Shown piece by piece: positions 8,608 to 18,124 of a stretch of DNA of 64,000 nucleotides (positions are counted from its first letter, which is position 1; each line of letters begins with the position of its first letter). Under the pieces are notes generated by a model, which worked only from the letters and a program-made list of their open reading frames with translations, made no database searches and was not told where the DNA came from. The translations under genes were made by a program, and so were the position numbers. Source of the DNA: Dehalobacter sp. DCM (GTDB lineage Bacteria > Bacillota > Desulfitobacteriia > Desulfitobacteriales > Syntrophobotulaceae); NCBI RefSeq assembly GCF_024972775.1, contig NZ_CP092282.1, positions 4,059,525 to 4,123,524 on the forward strand, written 5' to 3'.

Positions 8608-10989
8608 TTACACCGGCCGGCTTGGCTGAGAAAAATCCGCATTGTAGAGGGGAAGCTGGGGCAGGACACGTTCTGACCCGCTAACCGGCAACAAAGCAAT
8701 TTCCAGAACTTCTTCCATGCGTTTTACAAATCGAAACTCCATATCCTTACGGATTTCTTCGGGAATCTCCTCCACGTCCTTCTGATTCTTCTCGGGGAGG
8801 ATAACTGTCCTGACTCCGGCACGGTGCGCGGCCAAAACCTTCTCCTTCACACCGCCGATCGGAAGAACATTCCCACGCAAGGTAATTTCACCTGTCATTG
8901 CAACATCCTGGCGAACCGCCCGTATCGAAAGGGCTGACGCCATCGCTGTCGCCATAGTAATCCCTGCTGAGGGGCCGTCCTTCGGCACAGCACCCTCGGG
9001 CACATGGATATGCAAATCGATTTGATCGTAAAAATCTTTATCAATACCCAAGGCCTCAGCTTGGGAGCGAACAAAGGTCAACCCAGCCTGAGCAGACTCC
9101 TTCATCACATCGCCTAATTTACCGGTAAGCGTCAGCCGTCCCTTTCCAGGTAGCGGTGTCGCTTCGATGGTCAGCACATCCCCGCCGACTTCCGTATAGG
9201 CCAAACCAACCGCGGCTCCGACTTCCGGATCAAATGTCAGCGTATGATAAGAATAGCGCGGATTCCCTAGAAGAGCTTCAATATCTTCGGGAGTCAGCGT
9301 CTGCGACTGCCATTCCTTTTTGACAACCTTAACGGCTACTTTGCGTAAAACATTAGCAATCTCACGCTCCAGGTTCCGCACCCCGGATTCCCGAGTATAT
9401 CCGCGAATGATTTTCAGAACACTTTCACGGTCAAGTTTAACGACCGTTTCTTTTAGTCCATGGGCTTTCATCTGCTTGGGAACAAGGTGCCTCATGGCGA
9501 TATTCGCTTTCTCGTCCTCAGTATATCCGCTTAAATGAATGATTTCCATACGGTCAAGGAGCGGCCTCGGAATATTCTCAATGTAATTGGCTGTCATAAT
9601 GAAAAGGACTTTGGTGAGATCAAACGGAATCTCCATGTAATGGTCCATATAGGTATGGTTCTGTTCGGGATCCAGAACTTCCAGCATTGCCGACGCGGGG
9701 TCTCCCCGAAAATCCGATGACATCTTGTCGATTTCGTCAAACAGGAAAACAGGGTTCCTCGTTTCTGCTTTGCGTATACTCTGAATAACCCGACCGGGCA
9801 ATGCCCCAATATACGTCCGGCGATGTCCTCTGATCTCCGCTTCATCACGGACACCACCGAGTGACATCCTGACGAACTTTCGATCCATCGATCGGGCAAT
9901 GGATTTAGCCAGCGATGTTTTGCCTACTCCCGGAGGTCCGATAAAGCAGAGGATGGGGCTGCGCATATTCGGCGTCAGTTTACGGATGGAAAGAAATTCG
10001 AGAATCCGTTCCTTGACTTTTTCCAATCCATAATGATCTTCTTCCAATACCTTTTGTGCCCGATGCATATCGGTTTTATCCTTGCTCATCTTATTCCAAG
10101 GAAGTGCCAATACCCAATCGAGGTAAGTCCTAACAACCGTTCCCTCGGCTGAAGATGCGGGCATTTTATCCAAGCGGTCCAATTCTTTTAAGGCTTTTTC
10201 TTTTGCTTCTTCGCTTAAGTCTGCCTTATTGATTTTTTCCTTGTATTCTTCTATTTCAGCTTGTTTTTCATCCTTTTCGCCCAGCTCTTTTTGAATCGCT
10301 TTAATCTGTTCACGCAGATAATACTCCTTCTGGGCTTTCTCCATCTGTTTGCGTACTCGGAGACCGATCCTTCTTTCAAGTTCGAGGATCTCGATTTCGC
10401 GCATGATCAGTTCGGTTATTTTCTCCATGCGCTCATTTAAGTCGATCGTCCCAAGAATGGTCTGCTTATCCTCTATTTTTAAATCAAGGTGAGAAGCAAC
10501 CAGGTCGGTCATGCGATCAGGCTCTTTTACGGACAGTACGGTTCCGATGGCCTCTGGCGATACCTTTTTGCTTAAGCGTGCATACTCTTCGAATTGGTGA
10601 ATCAGGCTTCTTGTCATATTCTCCAATTCCAACGTCATCCGTTGATTAGGCTGAATCCTTTCTACCCGGGCTTTAAAGTAAGGTTCCTCAGCTAGAAATT
10701 CGATAAGCCGTGCACGGCAAATGCCCTCGACTAACACTCTGAGTGTGCCGCCGGGCAGTCTTAACAGTTGTTTAATATCAACGATTGTTCCAATCGTATA
10801 TAAATCATCGGTCGTCGGGCTGTCTATATCCATTTCCTTTTGTGATAGCAGAAGGATCTGACGATCCTGGAGCATCGCTTCCTCTACGGCAGCCATCGAT
10901 CTTTCCCTGCCAACATCGAGATGTATGACCATGTAGGGAAAGACAAGGATTCCTCTTAAAGGAAGGATCGGTATTTCGTGTTCATGCAT
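8608..10989 (-). CDS. lon: ATP-dependent Lon protease
   Basis: Protein of 793 residues, typical LonA length. It has the N-terminal substrate-binding domain ([13 protein letters not shown]), a coiled-coil region about 190-270, an AAA+ ATPase with Walker [10 protein letters not shown] near residue 350 and FLFDEIDKM as Walker B, and the C-terminal protease with catalytic serine in KDGPSAG near 674 and lysine in GGVKEK near 716. Lon degrades misfolded and regulatory proteins in the cytoplasm. A GGGAGA site precedes the ATG. It follows lonB by 37 nt. Confidence 0.98.
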   Translation of the reverse strand: MHEHEIPILPLRGILVFPYMVIHLDVGRERSMAAVEEAMLQDRQILLLSQKEMDIDSPTTDDLYTIGTIVDIKQLLRLPGGTLRVLVEGICRARLIEFLAEEPYFKARVERIQPNQRMTLELENMTRSLIHQFEEYARLSKKVSPEAIGTVLSVKEPDRMTDLVASHLDLKIEDKQTILGTIDLNERMEKITELIMREIEILELERRIGLRVRKQMEKAQKEYYLREQIKAIQKELGEKDEKQAEIEEYKEKINKADLSEEAKEKALKELDRLDKMPASSAEGTVVRTYLDWVLALPWNKMSKDKTDMHRAQKVLEEDHYGLEKVKERILEFLSIRKLTPNMRSPILCFIGPPGVGKTSLAKSIARSMDRKFVRMSLGGVRDEAEIRGHRRTYIGALPGRVIQSIRKAETRNPVFLFDEIDKMSSDFRGDPASAMLEVLDPEQNHTYMDHYMEIPFDLTKVLFIMTANYIENIPRPLLDRMEIIHLSGYTEDEKANIAMRHLVPKQMKAHGLKETVVKLDRESVLKIIRGYTRESGVRNLEREIANVLRKVAVKVVKKEWQSQTLTPEDIEALLGNPRYSYHTLTFDPEVGAAVGLAYTEVGGDVLTIEATPLPGKGRLTLTGKLGDVMKESAQAGLTFVRSQAEALGIDKDFYDQIDLHIHVPEGAVPKDGPSAGITMATAMASALSIRAVRQDVAMTGEITLRGNVLPIGGVKEKVLAAHRAGVRTVILPEKNQKDVEEIPEEIRKDMEFRFVKRMEEVLEIALLPVSGSERVLPQLPLYNADFSQPSRPV

Positions 10990-11026
10990 AGTATTATCTC
11001 CCCTATAAAAAAGTCAGTGTCATATT

Positions 11027-12763
11027 TTAACACGTTTTACCTTGTTCATGCAAATTGCCCTCAGGCATCTTAATTCTTTTTAATACCCTATGCAGTGACA
11101 CCTCCTTTTCAGATACATTGACTTCAACTGTATTGGGATATTGGTGCATCACCATAACAGCGCTTAATACTTCATCCAATGTTTCCACTGATACGATTTG
11201 GATATCCTTTTCCCAATGAGTAAATCGCTCCTGCCAGTTTTCCTTAGGAATGTATATTCTTTTGCATCCGGATTGTATCGCAGCCTCAATCTTGGCGGCA
11301 ATACCACCCACCGGTTTTACTCTCCCTCTAATCGATAATTCGCCTGTCATCGCCACCGTATGATCCACAGGGCATTTTCTGATTGCCGAATAAATTGCCG
11401 TCGCCATGGCAATACCTGCTGAAGGGCCGTCCATGGGAATACCCCCCGGAAAATTGACATGAATATCAAATTGCCGCGGTTCGATCATATGCTCCCTTCG
11501 GAGTACCGTCAGCACATTTTCCAGGGATGAACGGGCCATGCTCTTACGCCGTGTTTTCTTGCCACCCGAGCCCGATTCTTCTTCTTCAACAATCCCAGTA
11601 ACGTAGAGTTCGCCTTTTCTATTTTTGACGGGATAAGCCGTGACTTCAATTTCCAAGAGCAGCCCCATATTGGCTCCATATACGGCAAGACCATTGACCA
11701 ACCCGATCTGGGAACAGGGCGGTATCTTTTTCTCAGGTCTTGGCGCGTATTGGCCGGTGGTTACGACCCATTCAATGACTTCGCCGCTGATATTGGCCTG
11801 TCCCTCATTCTGAACCACACCCGCGGCTAACTGTACCATATTGACCGCTTCCCTGCCGTTAGTTGCATATTTTTTGATTACCTCAATGGCACCGTCGGTA
11901 ATTTCCAAATCGATCTTTTCTGCCGCATTTCTCGCGATAACAGCTATTTCGTCAGGCTGCAGCGCCCGAAAAAATATTTCCATACAGCGCGATCTTACCG
12001 CCGGCGGAATATCCTCCGGTCTGCGGGTCGTCGCCCCGATTAGCCTGAAATCTGCCGGCAGGCCATTTTGAAAAATATCGTGGATATGCTCGGGTATATT
12101 GGTATCCTCGGAACTATAATAGGAGCTTTCCAAGATGACTTTGCGGTCCTCCATCACTTTGAGAAGTTTATTGATCTGAATGGAATGCAGTTCGCCGATT
12201 TCATCAATAAATAAAATACCGCCATGGGCTTTGGTCACTGCACCCATCTTGGGCTGAGGAATACCGGCCATTCCCATAGCCCCGGCTCCCTGATAAATCG
12301 GATCATGCACTGAGCCTATGAGGGGGTCGGCAATACCTCGCTCATCAAAGCGGGCTGTGGTTCCATCCAGTTCGATAAATTTTGCATCGTTTTTAAACGG
12401 AGAATGAGGATTATTCAATGCCTCGTTTAACACAAGCCGTGCAGCGGCAGTTTTTCCCACTCCCGGCGGCCCGTATAATAAAACATGCTGGGGATTTGGC
12501 CCGCATATAGCGGCTCTTAATGCTTTCACTCCTTCTTTTTGGCCGATAATCTCCGCAAAAATTTCCGGCCGGGTCTTTTCAGAAAGCGGGACGGTCAGAG
12601 ATATCTGTCTCATCGCTTGAAGCTTTTCCTTTTGCTTTTCGGATTCCTTTTCTACGGATACGCGGGACGAAAACTGCTGTTTGAGCAACATAAAGAAATA
12701 CATGCCGATAACAACGCTGAACATCAGCTGGACGATTATCAGCATTGGCGTAAGTCCATCCAT
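11027..12763 (-). CDS. lonB: ATP-dependent protease LonB
   Basis: Protein of 578 residues. An N-terminal membrane helix (MLIIVQLMFSVVIGMYFFML) replaces the long LonA substrate domain. Walker [11 protein letters not shown] lies near residue 98 and ILFIDEIGEL as Walker B. The protease domain has MDGPSAG near residue 443 and the catalytic lysine in GGIAAKIEAA near 488. This is the LonB type of spore-formers, in Bacillus subtilis made in the forespore. It precedes lon on the same strand, the usual order. An AGGGG site lies before the ATG. Confidence 0.95.
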   Translation of the reverse strand: MDGLTPMLIIVQLMFSVVIGMYFFMLLKQQFSSRVSVEKESEKQKEKLQAMRQISLTVPLSEKTRPEIFAEIIGQKEGVKALRAAICGPNPQHVLLYGPPGVGKTAAARLVLNEALNNPHSPFKNDAKFIELDGTTARFDERGIADPLIGSVHDPIYQGAGAMGMAGIPQPKMGAVTKAHGGILFIDEIGELHSIQINKLLKVMEDRKVILESSYYSSEDTNIPEHIHDIFQNGLPADFRLIGATTRRPEDIPPAVRSRCMEIFFRALQPDEIAVIARNAAEKIDLEITDGAIEVIKKYATNGREAVNMVQLAAGVVQNEGQANISGEVIEWVVTTGQYAPRPEKKIPPCSQIGLVNGLAVYGANMGLLLEIEVTAYPVKNRKGELYVTGIVEEEESGSGGKKTRRKSMARSSLENVLTVLRREHMIEPRQFDIHVNFPGGIPMDGPSAGIAMATAIYSAIRKCPVDHTVAMTGELSIRGRVKPVGGIAAKIEAAIQSGCKRIYIPKENWQERFTHWEKDIQIVSVETLDEVLSAVMVMHQYPNTVEVNVSEKEVSLHRVLKRIKMPEGNLHEQGKTC

Positions 12764-12901
12764 TCTGGTACCCCCTGATTAATCATAATTCGTGAGAGCG
12801 CGTCTATCAGATCAAGAATATTTAAGTAGTATTTGCCAGAAGTAGTATTTACCAGCGGTACTAATTCTAAACAGCGATTATCACAATTACCTTTGCTTTT
12901 C

Positions 12902-12931
12902 TTGACAGAATATATATCAACGTGATATCAT
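12902..12931 (+). promoter_or_regulatory. promoter of the SPFH protein gene
   Basis: TTGACA (12902-12907), 18-nt spacer, TATCAT (12926-12931). The spacer and -10 region are rich in ATATC half-sites (GATATCATATCAATATC), which could be an operator. Confidence 0.6.
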
Positions 12932-12993
12932 ATCAATATCAAAATTGTATCCTGTAATAACTAACTATTTCTTTTTAAGGAAGGAAGATCACA

Positions 12994-13857
12994 ATGAAGG
13001 AAAAGAATGCTTGGAAATTTAACGGGTTTATCGCATTAATTATTTCATTCGCCATCCTTGCAGCCACTGTCTATAATATTGTTAACACTGTAAAAACCGG
13101 TAATGTATCGTCCCTTGTATTGGCAATCATCGGTGTCATTTTGTGGGTCATTATCCAGAGCAGTATGACAGTTGTCCAGCCCAACCAGGCCAAAGTTCTG
13201 ACCTTTTTCGGCAGTTATATCGGAAGTATTCGTCAACCGGGGATTTGGATGACCGTCCCATTTGTAGCCAGTAAGAAAATTTCACTTAAAGTCCGCAACT
13301 TTAACAGTGAGCGTCTGAAGGTCAATGATGTCGAAGGAAATCCAATCGAGATCGCCGCCGTTGTGGTTATCAAAGTCATTGACTCTGCCAAAGCTGTTTT
13401 TGACGTCGATAATTACGAACAATTTGTAGAAATTCAAAGCGAAACGGCGCTGCGTCATGTGGCCACCAAGTATCCCTATGATAACTACGCCGAAGATGAT
13501 GTCTCACTTCGGGGCAATACCGAAGAAGTCGCTGCTGAGATCACCAAAGAGCTTCAAGAACGTTTGACCATTGCCGGGGTGGAAGTCATCGAAGCACGCT
13601 TGACCCATCTGGCTTATGCCACAGAAATCGCCAGTGCCATGCTGCAACGGCAACAAGCTAACGCGATTCTGGCTGCGCGTCAGAAGATTGTCGAAGGCGC
13701 TGTCGGTATGGCTCAGATGGCAATTCAACAACTTGAAAGTAGCGGAACCATTGAGTTGGACGATGAGCGCAAAATGGCGATGATCAACAATCTGCTTGTC
13801 GCCATCGTATCGGACCGATCCGCCCAGCCCGTACTGAATACCGGAACTCTGTATTAA
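12994..13857 (+). CDS. SPFH/band 7 domain membrane protein
   Basis: Protein of 287 residues. Two N-terminal hydrophobic segments (about 10-30 and 40-56) are followed by a stomatin-type SPFH domain ([14 protein letters not shown], then [16 protein letters not shown] and [12 protein letters not shown]) and a helical part ending with [20 protein letters not shown]. Such proteins form membrane scaffolds and often associate with proteases. It is followed 23 nt later by a small ribbon-helix-helix protein, a pairing that recurs in bacteria. An AAGGAAGG site precedes the ATG. Confidence 0.9.
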   Translation: MKEKNAWKFNGFIALIISFAILAATVYNIVNTVKTGNVSSLVLAIIGVILWVIIQSSMTVVQPNQAKVLTFFGSYIGSIRQPGIWMTVPFVASKKISLKVRNFNSERLKVNDVEGNPIEIAAVVVIKVIDSAKAVFDVDNYEQFVEIQSETALRHVATKYPYDNYAEDDVSLRGNTEEVAAEITKELQERLTIAGVEVIEARLTHLAYATEIASAMLQRQQANAILAARQKIVEGAVGMAQMAIQQLESSGTIELDDERKMAMINNLLVAIVSDRSAQPVLNTGTLY

Positions 13858-13880
13858 GAGATACTGCACAGGAGTACGAC

Positions 13881-14057
13881 ATGGCAGTCAAAAAAAATTA
13901 CCCACTGCGTATCGATCCCAAATTATTTGAAATTCTTGAAGAATGGGCCGCTGATGAATTCAGGAGCGTCAACGCCCACATCGAGTATCTCCTGCGTGAA
14001 AGCATACGCAAGGCAGGTCGGCTGCCGAAAGACAGAACACCGGAATCCGAGCAATAA
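13881..14057 (+). CDS. Arc-like ribbon-helix-helix small protein
   Basis: Protein of 58 residues. The beginning ([20 protein letters not shown]) has the Arc/MetJ strand with alternating residues, then two helices ([23 protein letters not shown]), the fold of dimeric DNA-binding ribbon-helix-helix proteins. The [12 protein letters not shown] segment matches the Arc-family pattern. An AGGAG site lies 8 nt upstream. It follows the SPFH gene and probably shares its transcript. It may regulate that gene or the B12 operon downstream; this is not shown by the sequence. Confidence 0.8.
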   Translation: MAVKKNYPLRIDPKLFEILEEWAADEFRSVNAHIEYLLRESIRKAGRLPKDRTPESEQ

Positions 14058-14090
14058 TTGAGCTTATAGTTAGACGTCACACACAGTGTA

Positions 14091-14119
14091 TTGACAAAAA
14101 ACGCTCTGTGTGGTAATTG
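14091..14119 (+). promoter_or_regulatory. promoter of the B12 riboswitch operon
   Basis: TTGACA (14091-14096), 17-nt spacer, weak -10 TAATTG (14114-14119). An inverted repeat CACACAG (14080-14086) / CTGTGTG (14106-14112) straddles the -35 and could be a protein operator. Confidence 0.55.
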
Positions 14120-14137
14120 TAAACGGTAGGGTTGTAA

Positions 14138-14300
14138 AATTTAATCACAGATCTTAGGTGCCTCATTGAGGAGAATAGGGAAGACCGTAAATCGGCGCGG
14201 CCCCACCACTGTACACGGCGACGAATCCCAACTGCCACTGGATATTATCTGGGAAGGCTGGGAGGAGAGCGACCCGTTAGCCAGGAGACCTGCCTTGGAT
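14138..14300 (+). promoter_or_regulatory. cobalamin riboswitch
   Basis: The conserved landmarks appear in order: a 5' TTAGGTGCC, GGGAAGACCGTAAATCGGCGCGGCCC, CCACTGT, then GCCACTGG, GGGAAGGCTGGG, GCGACCC and the B12-box-type AGCCAGGAGACCTGCC. A terminator follows, so binding of adenosylcobalamin or another corrinoid should switch off the btuF-btuC-btuD-cbiZ operon. Confidence 0.95.
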
Positions 14301-14358
14301 TAAAGAAGCTGTTAGGGATAAACACTTCATTCAGTTAATAAGCCGACTTAAGATGGGA

Positions 14359-14390
14359 AAGTCTCTTAGCTCTAACTAAGAGACTTTTTT
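14359..14390 (+). terminator. terminator of the cobalamin riboswitch
   Basis: Stem GTCTCTTAG / CTAAGAGAC (14361-14369 with 14376-14384), loop of six, then six T. It is the expression platform ahead of btuF. Confidence 0.9.
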
Positions 14391-14504
14391 ATATCAGAAA
14401 TACAAATCTTTCTTGTATCTAAGATAATTATTCTTAATAGCTCATGGTTTGATCCGATCTGCTTTGACTAAACCCTATCTATATATTTAAAAGGAGAAAT
14501 GATT

Positions 14505-15419
14505 ATGAAAAAGAAGTCTCTTTCACTGCTGCTCATTGTTACCCTTATTTTGACTTTTTCGTTATCCTTGCTGGCCGGTTGCTCCGCTCAAAGCAAGGGA
14601 CCTGAAGGGAAAACATTTACAGACACCCTCGGCAGGGAAATCAAATTTGACGCTTACCCGCAAAAAATTGTATCGGTTGCCCCTGCTATTACGGAAATTC
14701 TTTTTGCCATTGGCCTTGACAGCCAAATCGTAGGCGTTTCCGATTATTGTGATTACCCGGAACAAGCACAGACCAAGGAGAAAATGGGCGGTTTTTCTAC
14801 ACCGAATGTTGAGAAGATCGCTTCTCTCGAGCCAAATATGGTCTTTATTTCAGCCGGCGTTCAGGAAGACACGATTAAAAAGCTGGAGGACCTCGGTATA
14901 ACAGTCGTCGTTTTGGATGCGGATACTGTCGAGCAAGTGATGAGCAACATTGATCTTGCCGGTGAGCTTACCGGTAAACAAAAAGAAGCCGCAGCTATCG
15001 TCAAGGATATGCAAACCCGACTGGACAAGGTTGAAGAAGCAATCAAAGATCAGCCCAAACCCACCGTATTTATTGAGATTTGGGATGATCCGCTCATGTC
15101 GGCCGGTTCCACCAGTTTCGTTAACAATATCATCGAAGTCGCCGGCGGCGTTAATATTGCAGCCGATAACACAGAGAGATATTACAATTTTAGTTCGGAG
15201 AAACTGTTTGAAGCAGACCCCGATTACTACATCATCAATACCCACAGCCACGCTCCTGCCGATGTTAAAAAGAGAACCGGCTATGATGCTTTAAGCGCTG
15301 TTCAGAACGATAAAGTCATTGCTGTTGATGACAATCTGATCAGCCGTGCCGGCCCGAGGGTCATATCTGGAGTAGAAGAGATGGCTAAAGTGCTTCATCC
15401 GGATGCTTTCAGTAAATAA
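14505..15419 (+). CDS. corrinoid ABC transporter substrate-binding lipoprotein (BtuF-like)
   Basis: Protein of 304 residues from the ATG at 14505; the ATG at 14499 is too close to the AAGGAG site. A signal peptide ends in a lipobox LAGC with Cys26 as the lipid anchor. The mature part is a class III binding protein of the BtuF/FecB type (RIVSVAPAITEILFAIG-like start IVSVAPAITE, then VGVSDYCDYPEQ, and IEIWDDPLMSAGS). It binds vitamin B12 or cobinamide outside the membrane and hands it to the permease. The upstream cobalamin riboswitch and the downstream cbiZ support a corrinoid substrate over a siderophore. Confidence 0.9.
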   Translation: MKKKSLSLLLIVTLILTFSLSLLAGCSAQSKGPEGKTFTDTLGREIKFDAYPQKIVSVAPAITEILFAIGLDSQIVGVSDYCDYPEQAQTKEKMGGFSTPNVEKIASLEPNMVFISAGVQEDTIKKLEDLGITVVVLDADTVEQVMSNIDLAGELTGKQKEAAAIVKDMQTRLDKVEEAIKDQPKPTVFIEIWDDPLMSAGSTSFVNNIIEVAGGVNIAADNTERYYNFSSEKLFEADPDYYIINTHSHAPADVKKRTGYDALSAVQNDKVIAVDDNLISRAGPRVISGVEEMAKVLHPDAFSK

Positions 15420-15426
15420 AATATAA

Positions 15427-15514
15427 TGGCAATTCGTGCTCCGCTTGTCGCCGGAACTGTGGCACGCAGACCTGATTTGAGGTGTAATGTTAATTCAAGA
15501 ATGATGTATTAGCA
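15427..15514. repeat. half copy of the CTAGTAC palindromic repeat
   Basis: Contains the inner arm CGCTTGTCGCCGGAACTGTG and GCACGCAGACCTGATTTGAG, nearly identical to 3650-3695 and 60930-60968, and an end GATGTATTAG that is a decayed form of GATGTACTAG. The other half is missing. Confidence 0.75.
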
Positions 15515-15541
15515 TTTACGTGAAGTGTAACAATAACTTGT

Positions 15542-15591
15542 GGAGGGTTGTCCCAAATTCGTCACTGGTGACGAATTTGGGACAACCCTCC
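15542..15591. repeat. perfect 24-bp-arm hairpin
   Basis: The 24-bp arms (15542-15565 and 15568-15591) are perfectly complementary with a 2-nt loop. The arm begins GGAGGGTTGTCCC and ends AAATTCGTCAC. No T-run follows. It sits between btuF and btuC and could stop or stabilise the transcript, making more binding protein than permease. A related hairpin is at 28602-28635. Confidence 0.9.
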
Positions 15592-15782
15592 ACTCGCTGT
15601 TTTTCTTTACACATGAAACGTTTAGTCTTAAAATAAACCAGTGATCATCTGTGATTCGAGAAGATTTACTGTAAGATTTACATAAAGATGTTCTGCTCAA
15701 AAATACCATAGGTTACTCGATTAATGATACGATGCGGGTTAATTATACAAGTGGATTACAAATACTATTCGGAGTTAAGTTA

Positions 15783-16829
15783 ATGGAAAATTTAAGAAAC
15801 AGGAAAAACTGGAAATATCTTATAATTGGCTTTACACTCTTATTAATTATCGTTGGTATCTTTGCCACTACCTTGGGTGCGGCCAATATTGCTTTCAAAG
15901 AAAGCGCTGGGATTATCATGAGCCGTTTACCGCTGTTTAATCATTGGTTTCAGGCTGAAGATTATTCCCGCATCCATATCAACATCATCTGGTCTCTGCG
16001 TTTCCCCCGGATCGTATTAGCTATCCTGGTTGGAGGGGCGCTCAGCGTCGTCGGGGCGACGTTACAGGGTTTCTTTCGGAATCCAATGGCTGACCCCTAT
16101 GTGATGGGGGTATCCTCCGGCGCCGCTTTGGGTGCAACCGTAGCTATTGTTACCGGAGCCAGCGGAATCATTGGTACTTTCAAAATTCCGGCCTTTAGTT
16201 TTCTTGGTGCTTTTCTGACTACATGGATCGTTTATTCCCTGGCGCGGGCAGGTAAGAAAGTCGTTGTCTCCACTTTATTGCTAGCGGGCGTTGCCATGAG
16301 CTCTTTCCTGCTGTCTGTCATATCGTTCCTCATGGTCTTAAATGCTGAAGATATTGATAAGATCTATATGTGGCTCATGGGAAATTTTGCGAATAAAGAC
16401 TGGGAGAATATCCTGCTGGCAGCGCCATTTATATTTATTGGTGTGATCATTCTGTTCGCTCTGGCTAAAGAAATGAATGCCATGGTTTTTGGAGACAGCA
16501 CCGCACAGCACCTGGGTATTAATTTGGGGAAAATGCAGCTTATTCTGCTGATTGCAACCTCTCTGGCTACCGCCGGTGCTGTGGCTGTGTGTGGGGCTAT
16601 CGGATTTGTTGGATTAATTATCCCGCATGTTGTCCGGATTTTTGTTGGTCCGGATCACCGCATTCTGCTTCCGCTTTCCTTTTTGACCGGCGGCATTTTT
16701 ATGATTGTCACTGATACAATCGCCCGAACATTGATGGGATCACAGGAAATTCCCGTCGGCGTCATTACCGCTTTGTTTGGCGGTCCTTTCTTCCTATATC
16801 TGCTGAAGAAAAAGAAAGAAGGCATATAA
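15783..16829 (+). CDS. corrinoid/iron-siderophore ABC transporter permease (BtuC/FecCD)
   Basis: Protein of 348 residues from the ATG at 15783; a GGAG site is 8-10 nt upstream, whereas the longer frame from 15732 has none. About ten membrane helices show the FecCD pattern: LRFPRIVLAILVGGALSVVG, GFFRNPMADPYVMGVSSGAALGA and, near the end, AVCGAIGFVGLIIPHVVRIFVGPDHR, the loop that contacts the ATPase. A dimer forms the channel for the corrinoid. The last base of its stop codon is the first base of the next gene's ATG, so the two are translationally coupled. The gap to btuF holds a repeat and a hairpin. Confidence 0.93.
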   Translation: MENLRNRKNWKYLIIGFTLLLIIVGIFATTLGAANIAFKESAGIIMSRLPLFNHWFQAEDYSRIHINIIWSLRFPRIVLAILVGGALSVVGATLQGFFRNPMADPYVMGVSSGAALGATVAIVTGASGIIGTFKIPAFSFLGAFLTTWIVYSLARAGKKVVVSTLLLAGVAMSSFLLSVISFLMVLNAEDIDKIYMWLMGNFANKDWENILLAAPFIFIGVIILFALAKEMNAMVFGDSTAQHLGINLGKMQLILLIATSLATAGAVAVCGAIGFVGLIIPHVVRIFVGPDHRILLPLSFLTGGIFMIVTDTIARTLMGSQEIPVGVITALFGGPFFLYLLKKKKEGI

Positions 16830-18124
16830 TGGATTCATCGATTAAAGCAAGCAATCTGACATTTTCTTATGGTGATAAAAATATCCTGGATACACTCAGC
16901 TTGGAAATCAGCAAGGGGAGCTTTGTTACCATTATTGGCCCTAACGGCTCCGGTAAATCGACCCTGCTGAAGAATATTACCGCTGAGTATTCCCCCCAAC
17001 AAGGGGTTATCCTGCTGGAAAACCAGGACATTTTTAAGATCAGCAAGAAAAATTTAGCGCGGACTATCGCCGTTGTTCCTCAGGATACCGGCGGGGATTT
17101 TGCTTTCTCCGTTATGGAAACCGTTCTCATGGGCAGGATGCCGCACCAAAAACGGTTCGAGTCTGATTCACCAAAAGATCTGGAAATTGCCCGCTGGGCG
17201 ATGGAATTAACCAATGTCTGGCATTTGCGGGATCGCTCGGTTAACGAACTCAGCGGGGGTGAACGTCAACGGGTCATTGTGGCTCGGGCACTGACCCAGG
17301 AACCCCGGGTGTTGCTTCTGGATGAACCCACATCGCACCTGGATATCCAACATCAGTATGAGTTACTGGAGCTATTGGATAGTTTGAATAAAACAAAAGG
17401 CCTGACCATTATCGCTGTACTGCACGACCTTAATTTAGCGGCGCAATTCAGTCATAAAATCATCTTATTGGATAAAGGGTCGATTGTTGCTTACGGCGAC
17501 CCGGCCGAGGTCCTGACGGTCCAGAATATTCGGGACAGCTACCACATTGAGGTGGCCCTGACGACCAATGAAATTACCGGCCGCTTTAATATCATTCCCT
17601 TAAGCAAAAAAAAGCAGCGGAACCAAGACGCAAAAAACACACATGTTCACCTGGTCTGCGGTGGAGGCAGCGGTGTCTTTCTGATGGAGCAGTTATTTCA
17701 GGCCGGATACCCTACGAGCTGCGGCGTCTTAAACATCGGAGATTCCGACTGGAAGAAAGCCAAAGACCTTGGCTTGGACGTTTCGGAAGAAGCGCCTTTT
17801 GCACCCATATCTGACGAAGCCCTGGCCTTGAATTACGACTTTATTCATCGCGCCGACGTGATTATTGTACTGCCGGTTGCTTTTGGTTACGGTAATCTGG
17901 CTAATTTGCGACAGGTATCCGATGCTCTTCTCCAAGAGAACAAGACGGTCTTAATTGTGGAACAATCCGAGGCGGAAAAACGCGAACACAACCGGGACTT
18001 CACCGGAGGGCAAGCCGACGAGCTTATCGCTTACATGGTCCACCACGGAGCGGTAAAAATTGGAAGTATTCGAATGCTTCTTGATATGATCGGAGGGGAT
18101 AATTTTGCGTCTCTGGACTTTTGA
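16829..18124 (+). CDS. corrinoid ABC transporter ATPase (BtuD-like) with extra C-terminal domain
   Basis: Protein of 431 residues. Residues 1-255 are an ABC ATPase: Walker A GPNGSGKST (37-45), Q-loop PQD, signature LSGGERQ (141-147), Walker B LLLDEP (162-167) and the switch histidine in AVLHDLN. Residues about 270-431 are an added domain starting HVHLVCGGGSG, which looks like a nucleotide-binding Rossmann start, followed by RADVIIVLPVAFGYGN and ending LLDMIGG. Plain BtuD/FecE proteins are about 260 residues. The extra part may sense or bind a corrinoid or nucleotide; its role is unknown. The cbiZ start lies inside this gene's 3' end. Confidence 0.92.
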   Translation: MDSSIKASNLTFSYGDKNILDTLSLEISKGSFVTIIGPNGSGKSTLLKNITAEYSPQQGVILLENQDIFKISKKNLARTIAVVPQDTGGDFAFSVMETVLMGRMPHQKRFESDSPKDLEIARWAMELTNVWHLRDRSVNELSGGERQRVIVARALTQEPRVLLLDEPTSHLDIQHQYELLELLDSLNKTKGLTIIAVLHDLNLAAQFSHKIILLDKGSIVAYGDPAEVLTVQNIRDSYHIEVALTTNEITGRFNIIPLSKKKQRNQDAKNTHVHLVCGGGSGVFLMEQLFQAGYPTSCGVLNIGDSDWKKAKDLGLDVSEEAPFAPISDEALALNYDFIHRADVIIVLPVAFGYGNLANLRQVSDALLQENKTVLIVEQSEAEKREHNRDFTGGQADELIAYMVHHGAVKIGSIRMLLDMIGGDNFASLDF

